Of a stretch of 64,000 bases of DNA, positions 43,247 through 51,599 are shown piece by piece; position 1 is the stretch's first letter; each line of letters begins with the position of its first letter. This DNA comes from Amphibacillus sp052055485 (GTDB taxonomy: Bacteria > Bacillota > Bacilli > Bacillales > Amphibacillaceae): assembly GCF_052055485.1 (NCBI RefSeq), contig NZ_CP197171.1, positions 3,286,001-3,350,000 on the forward strand. The letters run 5' to 3'. Position numbers and translations under genes: made by a program. Below the pieces are notes generated by a model. It did no database searches. It was not told the DNA's origin and saw only the letters and a list, made by a program, of their open reading frames with translations.

Positions 43247-43568
43247 TAAAGGGTTTATCTTATTGGAAATGATCGTTAGTTTAGCCTTACTCACTATGCT
43301 TACAAGCATTCTCGTTCCAATAATGATTCAATTAAAACTTGAACAAACCGTTTTAGTGGATCGAATAGAAATTTATCATAATTTATATAATACCATTCAA
43401 ACCATTGAAGCTGAACAGCTCCCCATGACAGATACAGAGAAAGTTGCTGATATCGAGATTAAGTTGGAGTTTTACTTAGAAAATGATTTAATCATTGGAC
43501 AAGGAGTTTGGATAAATGCAAAAGAACAAGCTGAACAAGCAACTGTTTATTTCCAGCCAGTCCACTGA
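43230..43568 (+). CDS. comGE: ComGE, minor competence pseudopilin
   Basis: 112 residues. Prepilin-like N-terminus NNKGFILLEMIVSLALLTML. GGGAG eight bases before ATG 43230 sets the start, overlapping comGD by 17 bases. Confidence 0.88.
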   Translation: MLKTNNKGFILLEMIVSLALLTMLTSILVPIMIQLKLEQTVLVDRIEIYHNLYNTIQTIEAEQLPMTDTEKVADIEIKLEFYLENDLIIGQGVWINAKEQAEQATVYFQPVH

Positions 43569-43968
43569 AGATGGGTTTACCCTCATTGAAATGTTAATTT
43601 CTTTCTCCATTATGTTCTTTATTTTATTAATCACGCCCACCCTTTGGCAGTATCTAGATCATCAGCCACAAACGGAACGTTTTTCAGTCGATCAATTTTT
43701 CCATGCTGTTTCTGATGAAGTTCAACTCAATCAATTGTTAGAACAATCAACATACAGCCTTTCATTGCAAAGTACTGATCAAAAACATATCTTACTTTCA
43801 AAGTATAATGATACGATACGTCGACAAGTCAATCGAACCGGTCACGAAATATTATTACGCGATGTTCAAACATTTGAAGTTGATTATCATGATCAATATC
43901 TAATTATCCAATTGAAAATGAAATCGGGGAACGTCTATGAAAAAATTATTACAGAATTTAAAAAATAA
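43516..43968 (+). CDS. comGF: ComGF, minor competence pseudopilin
   Basis: 150 residues. Prepilin motif DGFTLIEMLISFSIMFFILL after a longer leader of about 18 residues (MQKNKLNKQLF...). AAGGAG nine bases before the ATG. Overlaps comGE by 53 bases. Confidence 0.9.
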   Translation: MQKNKLNKQLFISSQSTEDGFTLIEMLISFSIMFFILLITPTLWQYLDHQPQTERFSVDQFFHAVSDEVQLNQLLEQSTYSLSLQSTDQKHILLSKYNDTIRRQVNRTGHEILLRDVQTFEVDYHDQYLIIQLKMKSGNVYEKIITEFKK

Positions 43969-44308
43969 CCAAAATGGCAGTATGTTCATTTATCTTTTTT
44001 ATTTAGCCACATTGCTCCTCCTAATGAGCTTGGTGATGATTAACCAATTTCAAAATGAACAAAAAATTACCGCTATGGAAATAGAGCATCTTCATCTTGA
44101 TATGTTACATCAGCAGACCTATCAAACATTAATGAATAATTGGGAAGATATTGACCCATCCAAGAAGTTAACTTTTCAATTTCCAAATGGTAAGGCTAAT
44201 GTTGTTTTTAAAGACGAAGAAAATTGGATTAGCATCATCATTACCGCCATAAGAGAACCCTCCTATCGTAAAATCAAAACATATCAATTGAAAAGGGATT
44301 CTAATTAG
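43937..44308 (+). CDS. comGG: ComGG, competence operon last pseudopilin
   Basis: 123 residues. One N-terminal membrane helix (MFIYLFYLATLLLLMSLVMI) after a basic leader KKLLQNLKNNQNGS; no classical GF-LIE motif, as usual for ComGG. Overlaps comGF by 32 bases. Closes the seven-gene comG operon. Confidence 0.88.
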   Translation: MKKLLQNLKNNQNGSMFIYLFYLATLLLLMSLVMINQFQNEQKITAMEIEHLHLDMLHQQTYQTLMNNWEDIDPSKKLTFQFPNGKANVVFKDEENWISIIITAIREPSYRKIKTYQLKRDSN

Positions 44309-44365
44309 CTCTTCCTGTTTCAAAAACTTTTAGCTAATAAGGTTGAGCAATTATTTTCAAAAACA

Positions 44366-44402
44366 AGAAGAGCCACACTTGAAACTTCCTGTGTGACTCT
44401 TC
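44366..44402. terminator. Bidirectional terminator between comGG and the metallo-hydrolase gene
   Basis: Stem AAGAGCCACAC / GTGTGACTCTT with a 12-base loop. It lies between convergent genes and has A/T-rich flanks on both sides. Confidence 0.75.
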
Positions 44403-44410
44403 AATCTCTC

Positions 44411-45031
44411 TTAACCTTTAATAAACGGATTATGGTCTTTTTCATAGCCAATAGTTGTATCCGGTCCATGACCCGGTAAAACTTTATAATGCTTTGGCAA
44501 CTTATACAGTTCTCGAATCGAGTTAAATAATATGGACTGATCTCCCCCAACTAAATCGGTTCTGCCCATTCCCTCTCTAAACAAACAATCCCCTGAAATG
44601 ATCGTTGTTTGTTCCGCAAAAATGAAAGTAACTCCCCCCGGTGAATGACCAGGTGTATGGATCACTTCAAATTGGAACGCTCCGAGTGACATATCACCCA
44701 TGTCAAATAGATGATCAGCTGAGTTTATTTTCACATCTCCTAATGGAAAATAGATTGAACTATTTAGTTTAGGATTCATCAGCCACTCTTTCTCAAGTGA
44801 ATGAAGATAAACAGGAATATGATAATACTCACGAATATCGTCAACTGCACCAATATGATCAAAATGAGCATGTGTTAATAAGATGGCAATCGGTGTTAAA
44901 TCATTATCAGTTAAAAATTTAACAATTCGCTCAGACTCTGCACCAGGATCAATAATCAGGGCCTGATTATTTTCTGAAACAATATAACAATTTGTCGTTA
45001 ACTGACCTAAAGGTAAACAATTAAATTTCAA
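44411..45031 (-). CDS. yqgX: MBL-fold metallo-hydrolase (YqgX-like)
   Basis: ~206 residues. Metal motif THAHFDHIGA (HxHxDH), further ligands in HTPGHSPG, SGDCLFREGMGR and LPGHGPDTTIG. Glyoxalase II/YcbL-like hydrolase. GGGGGAG five bases before TTG 45029-45031 (LKFNCLPLGQ) sets the start; the ATG at 45052 lies upstream of that site and is unlikely to be used. Confidence 0.88.
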   Translation of the reverse strand: MKFNCLPLGQLTTNCYIVSENNQALIIDPGAESERIVKFLTDNDLTPIAILLTHAHFDHIGAVDDIREYYHIPVYLHSLEKEWLMNPKLNSSIYFPLGDVKINSADHLFDMGDMSLGAFQFEVIHTPGHSPGGVTFIFAEQTTIISGDCLFREGMGRTDLVGGDQSILFNSIRELYKLPKHYKVLPGHGPDTTIGYEKDHNPFIKG

Positions 45032-45052
45032 GTATTCTCCCCCTCTATACAT

Positions 45053-45083
45053 AAAAGCTCCCTACAATAATGTAAGGAGCTTA
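45053..45083 (-). terminator. Terminator after the LTA-synthase-type gene
   Basis: Minus-strand stem AAGCTCCTTACA / TGTAGGGAGCTT, four-base loop, then TTTATG. It ends seven bases before the metallo-hydrolase gene region. Confidence 0.82.
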
Positions 45084-45089
45084 GCGCCA

Positions 45090-46985
45090 TCAATCGAAGA
45101 AGTTATGAAAGCGGAATAAATCACCGTAAATAATGCGATCGGAGTAGGATAACTCCTCTTCCACTTGTTCATTTATAGCTGGATATGGTATTTCACTATC
45201 CCCATCTGATTCATTTAGCGCCTCTTCATTAATGTGAGCAATTTCTTCGCCAGTATCGCGATCATAAAAAACATCTTTTGTAAAAATGTAATCATTAGTA
45301 ATAAAACTACCGTCACGTAATGTGATAAACTCTTTTCTGTTCGGAGCAAATATACTTGTACCGAAGCTAATATCATTTGAATCATCTACACCTAAAAGAT
45401 ATAGTATGGTTGGTTTGACATCGATTTGGCCAGAAACTTCAGAAATAACTTCTCCTTCCTGTCCAGGTATATGAATAAACAATGGAACACGTTGAAGTTG
45501 AATATGATCATATGCTGTAATCTCTTCTTTATCTAAGTATGTTGCCATTGCTCGGTCATGGAAGTCACTAATACCATAATGATCTCCCATCATAACAATA
45601 ATTGAATCCTCATAAACCCCTGTTTCTTTAAGATGATCGAAAAATTCTTCCACTGCTTCATCTAAATATCGAGCCGTCTGAAAGTATTGATTCAAGGTAC
45701 GAGAGTTCGAATCAAATTGATCGATCGTAGCATCCTCTTCATCTAATTCAAATGGATGGTGATTAGTCAGAGTAAGAAAACGTGCATAATATGGCTCTGG
45801 TAAAGACGTTAAATATTTCATAGATTGCTCGAAAAATTCTTTATCTTTAAGACCCCAGCCAACACTATTAGATTCATTGACCTCATATGCTTCAATATCA
45901 TAAAAATGATCAATCTCTAACGTTTCATACATAGCATTACGGTTCCAAAAACTTCCGTTATTTGCATGGAATACGGCAGATGTATAATCTTCTTCAGCTA
46001 ATATCTGTGGTGTAGAATGAAGTGCATTACCACTATGCGTAAAATATACGGCGCCACTTGGTAATGGATACAATGAATTTTCCATAATAAATTCTGAATC
46101 TGCTGTTTTCCCCTGCTCAGTTTGATGATAGAAATTTTCAAAATAATAACTTTCATCAATCAACTCGTTCAAAAATGGTGTGATTTCTTCACCATGTAAC
46201 GTATTATTAATCACAAAGCTTTGAAGTGATTCTAATGTTACAAAAATAACATTTTTACCTTCTGCCACACCAAACATGTCAGTTTCCTCATGGTCAGATG
46301 CGTGCTCATCCACATAATTTATAATGTCATACAATTCATTTCCATCAGCAAAAACACGTTGAGCTTGTGAGCGTGATTGTTGGTAAATATCATAAATGTG
46401 GAAATTAAACACACCAATATTTTTCACTAAATATTCTCGGTCAAATCCACGCTGTAAAAGTTGTGGTCTTTCAATCTCTGCTAAAATATAGTTACCTAAT
46501 AAAAATAAAATAGACATACTAAAAACAAGCAATTTTTTCTTTTTTGGAAAACTAACAGTTAGTTGTTGACGATCTTTCTTCGTTAGATACCAAATGACAA
46601 CCAAATCTATGAAAATAAAAATATCACTTATTTTTAATGAAGCTAAGATACTTGTGCCTAAATCAGTAGCATTACTTCCTTGAAATAAAATAGGAAGTGT
46701 TAGAAAATCACCAAAATTGCGATAAAATAATAAGTTAAAATATAAGATTAAAGTACCTAATAGTGTCACATAACGAATATATTTTAACTGCTTAGTTCCT
46801 TTTAGCCAAATGCTCACTGCATAAACTAAAAATGCAGTCACAAATGGGTTAATAAACAAAATCAGTTCTTGCATATAATTCTCCAAGTTTATATTGAAGA
46901 AAAATCGATAAACAATATATGTTTTAGCACCAAATAAAAGACTTGCTAAAATATATAAGTTTAACTTACTTATTTTTTGAAACAT
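45090..46985 (-). CDS. yqgS: Lipoteichoic acid synthase family protein (LtaS/YqgS type)
   Basis: 631 residues. Five N-terminal membrane helices (to ~residue 170) and an extracellular sulfatase-like domain. The catalytic threonine is in HQTEQGKTADSEF, metal-binding residues in VTLESLQSF, IVMMGDHYGIS and LTLTNHHPFE. It polymerises or primes glycerol phosphate for lipoteichoic acid; YqgS is a paralogue in B. subtilis, found in the same gene neighbourhood. Which of the paralogue roles applies cannot be told. Confidence 0.9.
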   Translation of the reverse strand: MFQKISKLNLYILASLLFGAKTYIVYRFFFNINLENYMQELILFINPFVTAFLVYAVSIWLKGTKQLKYIRYVTLLGTLILYFNLLFYRNFGDFLTLPILFQGSNATDLGTSILASLKISDIFIFIDLVVIWYLTKKDRQQLTVSFPKKKKLLVFSMSILFLLGNYILAEIERPQLLQRGFDREYLVKNIGVFNFHIYDIYQQSRSQAQRVFADGNELYDIINYVDEHASDHEETDMFGVAEGKNVIFVTLESLQSFVINNTLHGEEITPFLNELIDESYYFENFYHQTEQGKTADSEFIMENSLYPLPSGAVYFTHSGNALHSTPQILAEEDYTSAVFHANNGSFWNRNAMYETLEIDHFYDIEAYEVNESNSVGWGLKDKEFFEQSMKYLTSLPEPYYARFLTLTNHHPFELDEEDATIDQFDSNSRTLNQYFQTARYLDEAVEEFFDHLKETGVYEDSIIVMMGDHYGISDFHDRAMATYLDKEEITAYDHIQLQRVPLFIHIPGQEGEVISEVSGQIDVKPTILYLLGVDDSNDISFGTSIFAPNRKEFITLRDGSFITNDYIFTKDVFYDRDTGEEIAHINEEALNESDGDSEIPYPAINEQVEEELSYSDRIIYGDLFRFHNFFD

Positions 46986-47226
46986 AGATAAAGTCCCCCT
47001 TAAATGAAATACTTCTCTTTTCCATTTATTTCATAAGATCAATAGATTATAGGTTTTGCTGCTTTTCACCTCAAAGCAGAGTATCCACCAAAATCTGATA
47101 GTTAAATGCTAAAAGCACTGTCACTTACTATCTATAAAGTCATTTCCTTAACTGGTCATTTTTAAACCAACTAAAATATTAGACGTATCATCAGATAAAA
47201 TAGTTACAAGATTAATTGAATTTATA

Positions 47227-48192
47227 TTATGATTGATTTTGTTTAACTAGATAAGCTCCACCTATAATACCTGCGTCATTACCAAGACTAGCAATAGCGA
47301 AAGAGCTTCCTTCAAAAGTACGAGGCAAAGCGTATTTTTGATAGGCCTTCTTCAATGGATTTAAAAGTAAATCACCTGCTTTTGAAACGCCACCGCCAAT
47401 AACAATTTTTGATGGATTTAAAATCGTTGCAATATTTGAAATTGCTAATCCAAGCACATCCGTTATTTCTTCTACAACCTCTATGGCACATTTATCTTCT
47501 TTTTCATACGCAGAAAAAATATCTTTTGCCGTTAGCTTATTTTTTTCCTTAAATGTTGTGACTAAAATTGAATCACTATAACGCATAATTGTGTCTTCAG
47601 CTATACGACTAATACCTGTAGCAGAGGCAATTGTCTCTAAACAGCCTTGCCGACCGCAATTGCATGGGGCACCATTCTTCACAACTGTCATGTGACCAAT
47701 TTCTCCAGCTGTTCCATTTACTCCACTAATAATTCTGCCATTTGCGATCAGTCCTCCACCCACGCCTGTACCAAGCGTAATGGCAATTAAATTATCAGCA
47801 AGTTGACCGGAACCAAGCCAATTCTCCCCTAAAGCTGCGATATTGGCGTCATTTTCAATAAAGACGTGTAAACCAGATAACTCACGTAGAATCTTGCCAA
47901 GCGGAAAGTCTTTCCACCCTAAATTCACTGCTACGGCAATATCCCCTGTCTCTGCATCGACAAAGCCAGGTGCTCCTGCTCCAATTCCGATTAATTGTTC
48001 CTTATTAATTTGATGTTCAGTTATTTTTTTAACAATCGATGCCCAAATATCAGTCGGGATTTGATCTGCCTTTTCTTCAATTTGAGTTGGGATTTCCCAT
48101 TTATCTACGATTTCACCTTGCTCTTTAATAATACCAATTTTAACAGTTGTCCCTCCTATATCCACCCCTAATAAATACTTTTCCACGTTCAT
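47227..48192 (-). CDS. glcK: Glucokinase (ROK family)
   Basis: 321 residues. ATP site LLGVDIGGTTVKIGII, substrate region FIENDANIAALGE, GTGVGGGLI, and the ROK zinc motif CNCGRQGCLETIAS. Phosphorylates free glucose. Start overlaps the stop of yqgQ by 4 bases (ATGA), so the pair is coupled. Confidence 0.94.
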   Translation of the reverse strand: MNVEKYLLGVDIGGTTVKIGIIKEQGEIVDKWEIPTQIEEKADQIPTDIWASIVKKITEHQINKEQLIGIGAGAPGFVDAETGDIAVAVNLGWKDFPLGKILRELSGLHVFIENDANIAALGENWLGSGQLADNLIAITLGTGVGGGLIANGRIISGVNGTAGEIGHMTVVKNGAPCNCGRQGCLETIASATGISRIAEDTIMRYSDSILVTTFKEKNKLTAKDIFSAYEKEDKCAIEVVEEITDVLGLAISNIATILNPSKIVIGGGVSKAGDLLLNPLKKAYQKYALPRTFEGSSFAIASLGNDAGIIGGAYLVKQNQS

Positions 48193-48383
48193 CTCTCCTC
48201 TTTTTCCTGTTCTTTTAATAGTATACGGTATGCTCTTTCATAGTCTGTATCTAATAAAACACCTTCATCTTTAAGCGATTTTAATTCAATCCTTGCTAAA
48301 ATAATTTCCGCCTCTTTATTTCCTATATATGTAACAATACCATACTTCAACAATAATTGTTTAACATCATAATAAGTTTCCAT
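48189..48383 (-). CDS. yqgQ: YqgQ-family protein
   Basis: 64 residues, DUF910 type (YDVKQLLLKYGIVTYIGNKE, LLDTDYERAYRILLKEQ). Small helical cytosolic protein, always next to glcK in Bacilli. Function unknown. The rhomboid protease gene (yqgP) that often precedes it is not here. Confidence 0.9.
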   Translation of the reverse strand: METYYDVKQLLLKYGIVTYIGNKEAEIILARIELKSLKDEGVLLDTDYERAYRILLKEQEKEER

Positions 48384-48572
48384 TGACTAACTCCATTTAT
48401 TATAACAAATTTTGATAAATCATCAATTGATACTAGTAGCTAACCGAAGTAATTTTATACTAAAAATCAATTAACCTTCATATTTATTTATAAAGTCAGT
48501 CTTAAAACGGCTGCGTGAACTGACCATTACCATTATATTATATCTAATCGACGAAAACACGAGGTGATTTTT

Positions 48573-49415
48573 ATGTTAAATCGAAAAACATTATTGATTT
48601 GTATCTTGATAATTATTTTGATCCTTTTTAAATGGGTGCAACCAACTGTTACAACTTTAAAGTACTTTCCAATCGATGAAGAAGTCAGTTTCTCTAAAGC
48701 AACAACAACACTGCAGTTAGAAGAAAAACAGCCACTTCTCATTTGGCAAGTTGAATCTAGTCATCAAACCACTCCATATTTGAATCATAATGTTGGTTTG
48801 CTTTATCGAAATGGACAACTCAAGGGTATTCAATCAAAGTGGATCCAAAACAAACCAGGCATGATTCAATCCATTGAACTTACTCCTGATCAAAATAGTT
48901 TTTATCAAGCCATTAGTTACCATTATCTTGAACTCCATCCATCCACTAGTCAAATTCGAAGTTACTATCAGATGTCAGCTACACAACTATTTATCATGAA
49001 TCAGACTGATCAGCCCTTTTATAGTTTTGCAACACCGAATACAAAACAAGAAGAACAATGGGCTCACTCATTAGAATCAGAGACAAGTGAACAATTAAAT
49101 GAAGCTTGGACAGCTTGGATTAATTATTATGATCTTAACCGTAAATTATATGATGAAATTCCTTTAATAGACTTACAAAATTATCAATCTGAACCTCTAC
49201 CTGGCTTAACCATGACTGATACTAGAAGAATAATTGCTCAATTGTGGGAAGGCTTATATAAAAATTATATTTTACCAAACAGTCAAGACCAGTCGGATTA
49301 TAGTAGTATGATGCCGCTTATTTTACTAGATAAAAGCCTTGACCATTTGATTGTTTTATTTACTGATGAAGAACAAAATGAACAACAATTAATTCAAAAA
49401 TTAAATGTTAAGTAA
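48573..49415 (+). CDS. Unrecognised protein with one N-terminal membrane anchor
   Basis: 280 residues. Membrane helix at ~5-22 (LLICILIIILILFKWVQP), then a Gln/Ser/Thr-rich probably extracellular domain with many aromatic residues (YYQMSATQLF, YSFATPNTKQEEQW). No Cys, no catalytic motif that I recognise. GAGGTG before ATG 48573 sets the start. It stands alone between yqgQ and the convergent formyl-THF cyclo-ligase gene. Confidence 0.75.
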   Translation: MLNRKTLLICILIIILILFKWVQPTVTTLKYFPIDEEVSFSKATTTLQLEEKQPLLIWQVESSHQTTPYLNHNVGLLYRNGQLKGIQSKWIQNKPGMIQSIELTPDQNSFYQAISYHYLELHPSTSQIRSYYQMSATQLFIMNQTDQPFYSFATPNTKQEEQWAHSLESETSEQLNEAWTAWINYYDLNRKLYDEIPLIDLQNYQSEPLPGLTMTDTRRIIAQLWEGLYKNYILPNSQDQSDYSSMMPLILLDKSLDHLIVLFTDEEQNEQQLIQKLNVK

Positions 49416-49443
49416 CTTATATTTAGATTGACTATGTTTAAGG

Positions 49444-49998
49444 TCAAACATCAGCAATGATCAGCTTTTGTACTGGTTGATCAAATGATTCAACTTCTAT
49501 TTTTTCAATTACTTGGCCCTGCCAGGCTAAACTGATTGTTGCTTGCTTAAAATCGGCTAAAAATCGATCATAGTAACCGCCGCCATGACCAATTCGATAA
49601 TGATAATGATCAAATACAATACCGGGTACAATTAATAAATCGATATCAGTCTTAATGACCATTTCAGTCTTTTCAATTATTGGCTCCATCAAATTATAAA
49701 ATTGAATTGCCAGATCATCATATCCATTAATTTGATAAAAAGTCATTTGTTTAAGTTTCGGGTTACACTTGGGAACAGCTACTTTTTTATTTTCTTGCCA
49801 TGCCCTTTCAATAATTGGCCATGTCTCCCATTCATGATCTTGATTCATTGTAACCCCAATCGTATCAGCCTTTATCCATTGCGGTTGTTGAAATAATTTC
49901 TTTTGCAACTGATGATTGATCATTGTTCGTTGCTCCACTGATAATTGCTTTAATTTGGTTAGATAATCATTTCTCAAATTTGTTTTTATATTGGACAT
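49444..49998 (-). CDS. yqgN: 5-formyltetrahydrofolate cyclo-ligase
   Basis: 184 residues. Converts 5-formyl-THF to methenyl-THF with ATP. Family signature is the C-terminal YRIGHGGGYYDRFL, preceded by DLLIVPGIVFD. GGAGG before ATG 49998. Adjacent to rpmG as in B. subtilis. Confidence 0.92.
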   Translation of the reverse strand: MSNIKTNLRNDYLTKLKQLSVEQRTMINHQLQKKLFQQPQWIKADTIGVTMNQDHEWETWPIIERAWQENKKVAVPKCNPKLKQMTFYQINGYDDLAIQFYNLMEPIIEKTEMVIKTDIDLLIVPGIVFDHYHYRIGHGGGYYDRFLADFKQATISLAWQGQVIEKIEVESFDQPVQKLIIADV

Positions 49999-50013
49999 GT
50001 TAAGACCTCCAAT

Positions 50014-50090
50014 TTATCACAGCTAATCGGCTATAAATCGTAGACCCACAAAACATAGGTCTAACTCACACTGACTGAAGTTTTCTTTTA
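50014..50090 (-). repeat. Dispersed intergenic repeat, short reversed copy D
   Basis: Reverse complement begins AAAAGAAAACTTCAGTCAGT and ends CGATTAGCTGTGATAA, i.e. both ends of copies A and C with almost all of the middle missing (about 77 bases). It keeps GAGTTAGACCTA near the 5' end. Confidence 0.65.
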
Positions 50091-50214
50091 TTAAATCAAG
50101 TCGCATTTGATCGTGCTTTTATGCAAATGCGTCAATTTCATTTCTTTTCTATGCAAAACTTAGAAAATATCTCCTTGGGATTTTTGCTGAAATTTTATTC
50201 ACTTAACATATAGT

Positions 50215-50248
50215 AAAAAACTCTTACCATACTGAGATAAGAGTTTTA
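50215..50248 (-). terminator. Terminator after rpmG
   Basis: Stem AAAACTCTTA / TAAGAGTTTT, 11-base loop, followed by T-run on the minus strand. Confidence 0.85.
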
Positions 50249-50255
50249 GTGATAT

Positions 50256-50405
50256 CTATTTTGTTTCTCTGTGAAGCGTATGTTTCTTCAAACGTGGACT
50301 ATATTTCATCATTTCAATCCGCTCTGGATTATTACGTTTATTTTTTTTCGTAATATAATTACGATCTCCTGTTTCAGTGCACGCTAATGTGATTTTTTCA
50401 CGCAT
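50256..50405 (-). CDS. rpmG: Ribosomal protein L33, zinc-independent (C-) form
   Basis: 49 residues. MREKITLACTETGDRNYITK and NPERIEMMKYSPRLKKHTLH are L33. It has one Cys (ACTE) and lacks the two CxxC pairs of the zinc-binding form, so it is the type usually made under zinc limitation or used alongside a C+ copy. GGAGGG before ATG 50403-50405 sets the start; 13 upstream in-frame codons are spurious. Confidence 0.94.
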   Translation of the reverse strand: MREKITLACTETGDRNYITKKNKRNNPERIEMMKYSPRLKKHTLHRETK

Positions 50406-50638
50406 GATTATCCCTCCAAACTTTTCAACTATCAGTTCATACAAATGATCCTATTCAGACTTAACTATATTACCAAAAAATCATCACTATTACAAGCAAT
50501 TCTCACTATGAGGAGAATGAAAAATTTTTAATTGATTAGATCAAATAGGCGGGTATTTATCCTCTATTTTGGATTTAGCATTTTCCAAGCTAACAAAATA
50601 TGATATAAATATAGAGTAGAGGAAATGGAGGAATAAAA

Positions 50639-50977
50639 ATGTTTTTTCTAATCATATCATTATTAGTTATCTCACTTATTCTATTAGTAGTCTCATTTTT
50701 TGCTAATGATAAATTTAAGGATATTGAGAACCAAATTGAACAATTGTCATTATCTAATTTACAGGATAACTATCAAATGAAAAAGAAACTAAAAGTTTTA
50801 GAAGAAGAATTATTACCTAATAAGTTAGATTTTACTAATCAGAATTCGGCTAAATCATCGCTTGAAAAACAAGTTGAGTCCCTTTATAAACAAGGATATA
50901 GTGTAGCTGAAATTAGTCAATCCACACAATTGAGTGAATATGACGTTGAGTCACTAATGAATCAATTTACAATTTGA
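50639..50977 (+). CDS. Membrane-anchored protein with DUF6115/SwrB-like C-terminal helix-turn-helix
   Basis: 112 residues. N-terminal membrane helix (FLIISLLVISLILLVVSFF), coiled-coil region (~25-70), and a C-terminal LYKQGYSVAEISQSTQLSEYDVESLM segment, here cited by its core YKQGYSVAEIS, that resembles the tail of B. subtilis SwrB. GGAGG seven bases before the ATG. Possibly co-transcribed with the next gene. Confidence 0.65.
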   Translation: MFFLIISLLVISLILLVVSFFANDKFKDIENQIEQLSLSNLQDNYQMKKKLKVLEEELLPNKLDFTNQNSAKSSLEKQVESLYKQGYSVAEISQSTQLSEYDVESLMNQFTI

Positions 50978-50994
50978 GATAAGAGGGATTTTTG

Positions 50995-51510
50995 ATGAAA
51001 CAACTATTGAGAACTTATGCACTAGGATTACTCACCGCTACTGCTATAATAGGAATCTATTATTTTTATTTCATGGACAATGAACCTAATAGTATAGAAG
51101 TCGACATGACTGAAGCAGAAATGGTCTCTTCACTTGAAACAGCTGGATACTATATTTATGAAACTGATCCGATTATTTCAAGTCCAGTGGATCAAGAAAT
51201 AGAAGATGATTCAGCTGAAGATGAACAAGCAGAAGATGAGAACAATGATACGGATATATCCGAGGAAAATAGTCGGAGTGATGAAGCAAATGACCATAAT
51301 AGCTTTATTTTAACTATCGAACCAGGGATGACTATTTCACAAGTTGCTGATTACTTAATGATTGCAAATTTAATTGAAAGTAGAAGTGAGTTTACTTCCT
51401 ATTTGGCAGATAATGATTATGGAACAAATATTCAAGTTGGCCAATTTGAGTTAAATCGAGAAATGTCACTTGACGAAGTTGTTGACACCATTGCCAATCA
51501 AAACAATTAA
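50995..51510 (+). CDS. Membrane-anchored protein with MltG/YceG-like N-domain motif
   Basis: 171 residues. N-terminal membrane helix (LLTATAIIGIYYFYFM), long acidic low-complexity linker (~65-100, mostly Glu/Asp), and a C-terminal module TIEPGMTISQVADYLMIANL with VGQFELNREMSLDEVVDTI. That module resembles the LysM-like part of MltG transglycosylases; the catalytic domain is absent. Function unknown. GAGGGA before ATG 50995. Confidence 0.65.
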   Translation: MKQLLRTYALGLLTATAIIGIYYFYFMDNEPNSIEVDMTEAEMVSSLETAGYYIYETDPIISSPVDQEIEDDSAEDEQAEDENNDTDISEENSRSDEANDHNSFILTIEPGMTISQVADYLMIANLIESRSEFTSYLADNDYGTNIQVGQFELNREMSLDEVVDTIANQNN

Positions 51511-51524
51511 TTGATTATCTAGAG

Positions 51525-51574
51525 AATAAAACCAGCACTAAGTCCTCTTAAGGAGCTTGATACTGGTTTATTTT
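51525..51574. terminator. Bidirectional terminator
   Basis: Long hairpin AATAAAACCAG...CTGGTTTATTTT with inner CTAAG/CTTG and TCCTCTTAAGGA pairing, between convergent genes. Confidence 0.85.
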
Positions 51575-51599
51575 CTCTGTTACTGATTAAAATTTGACT

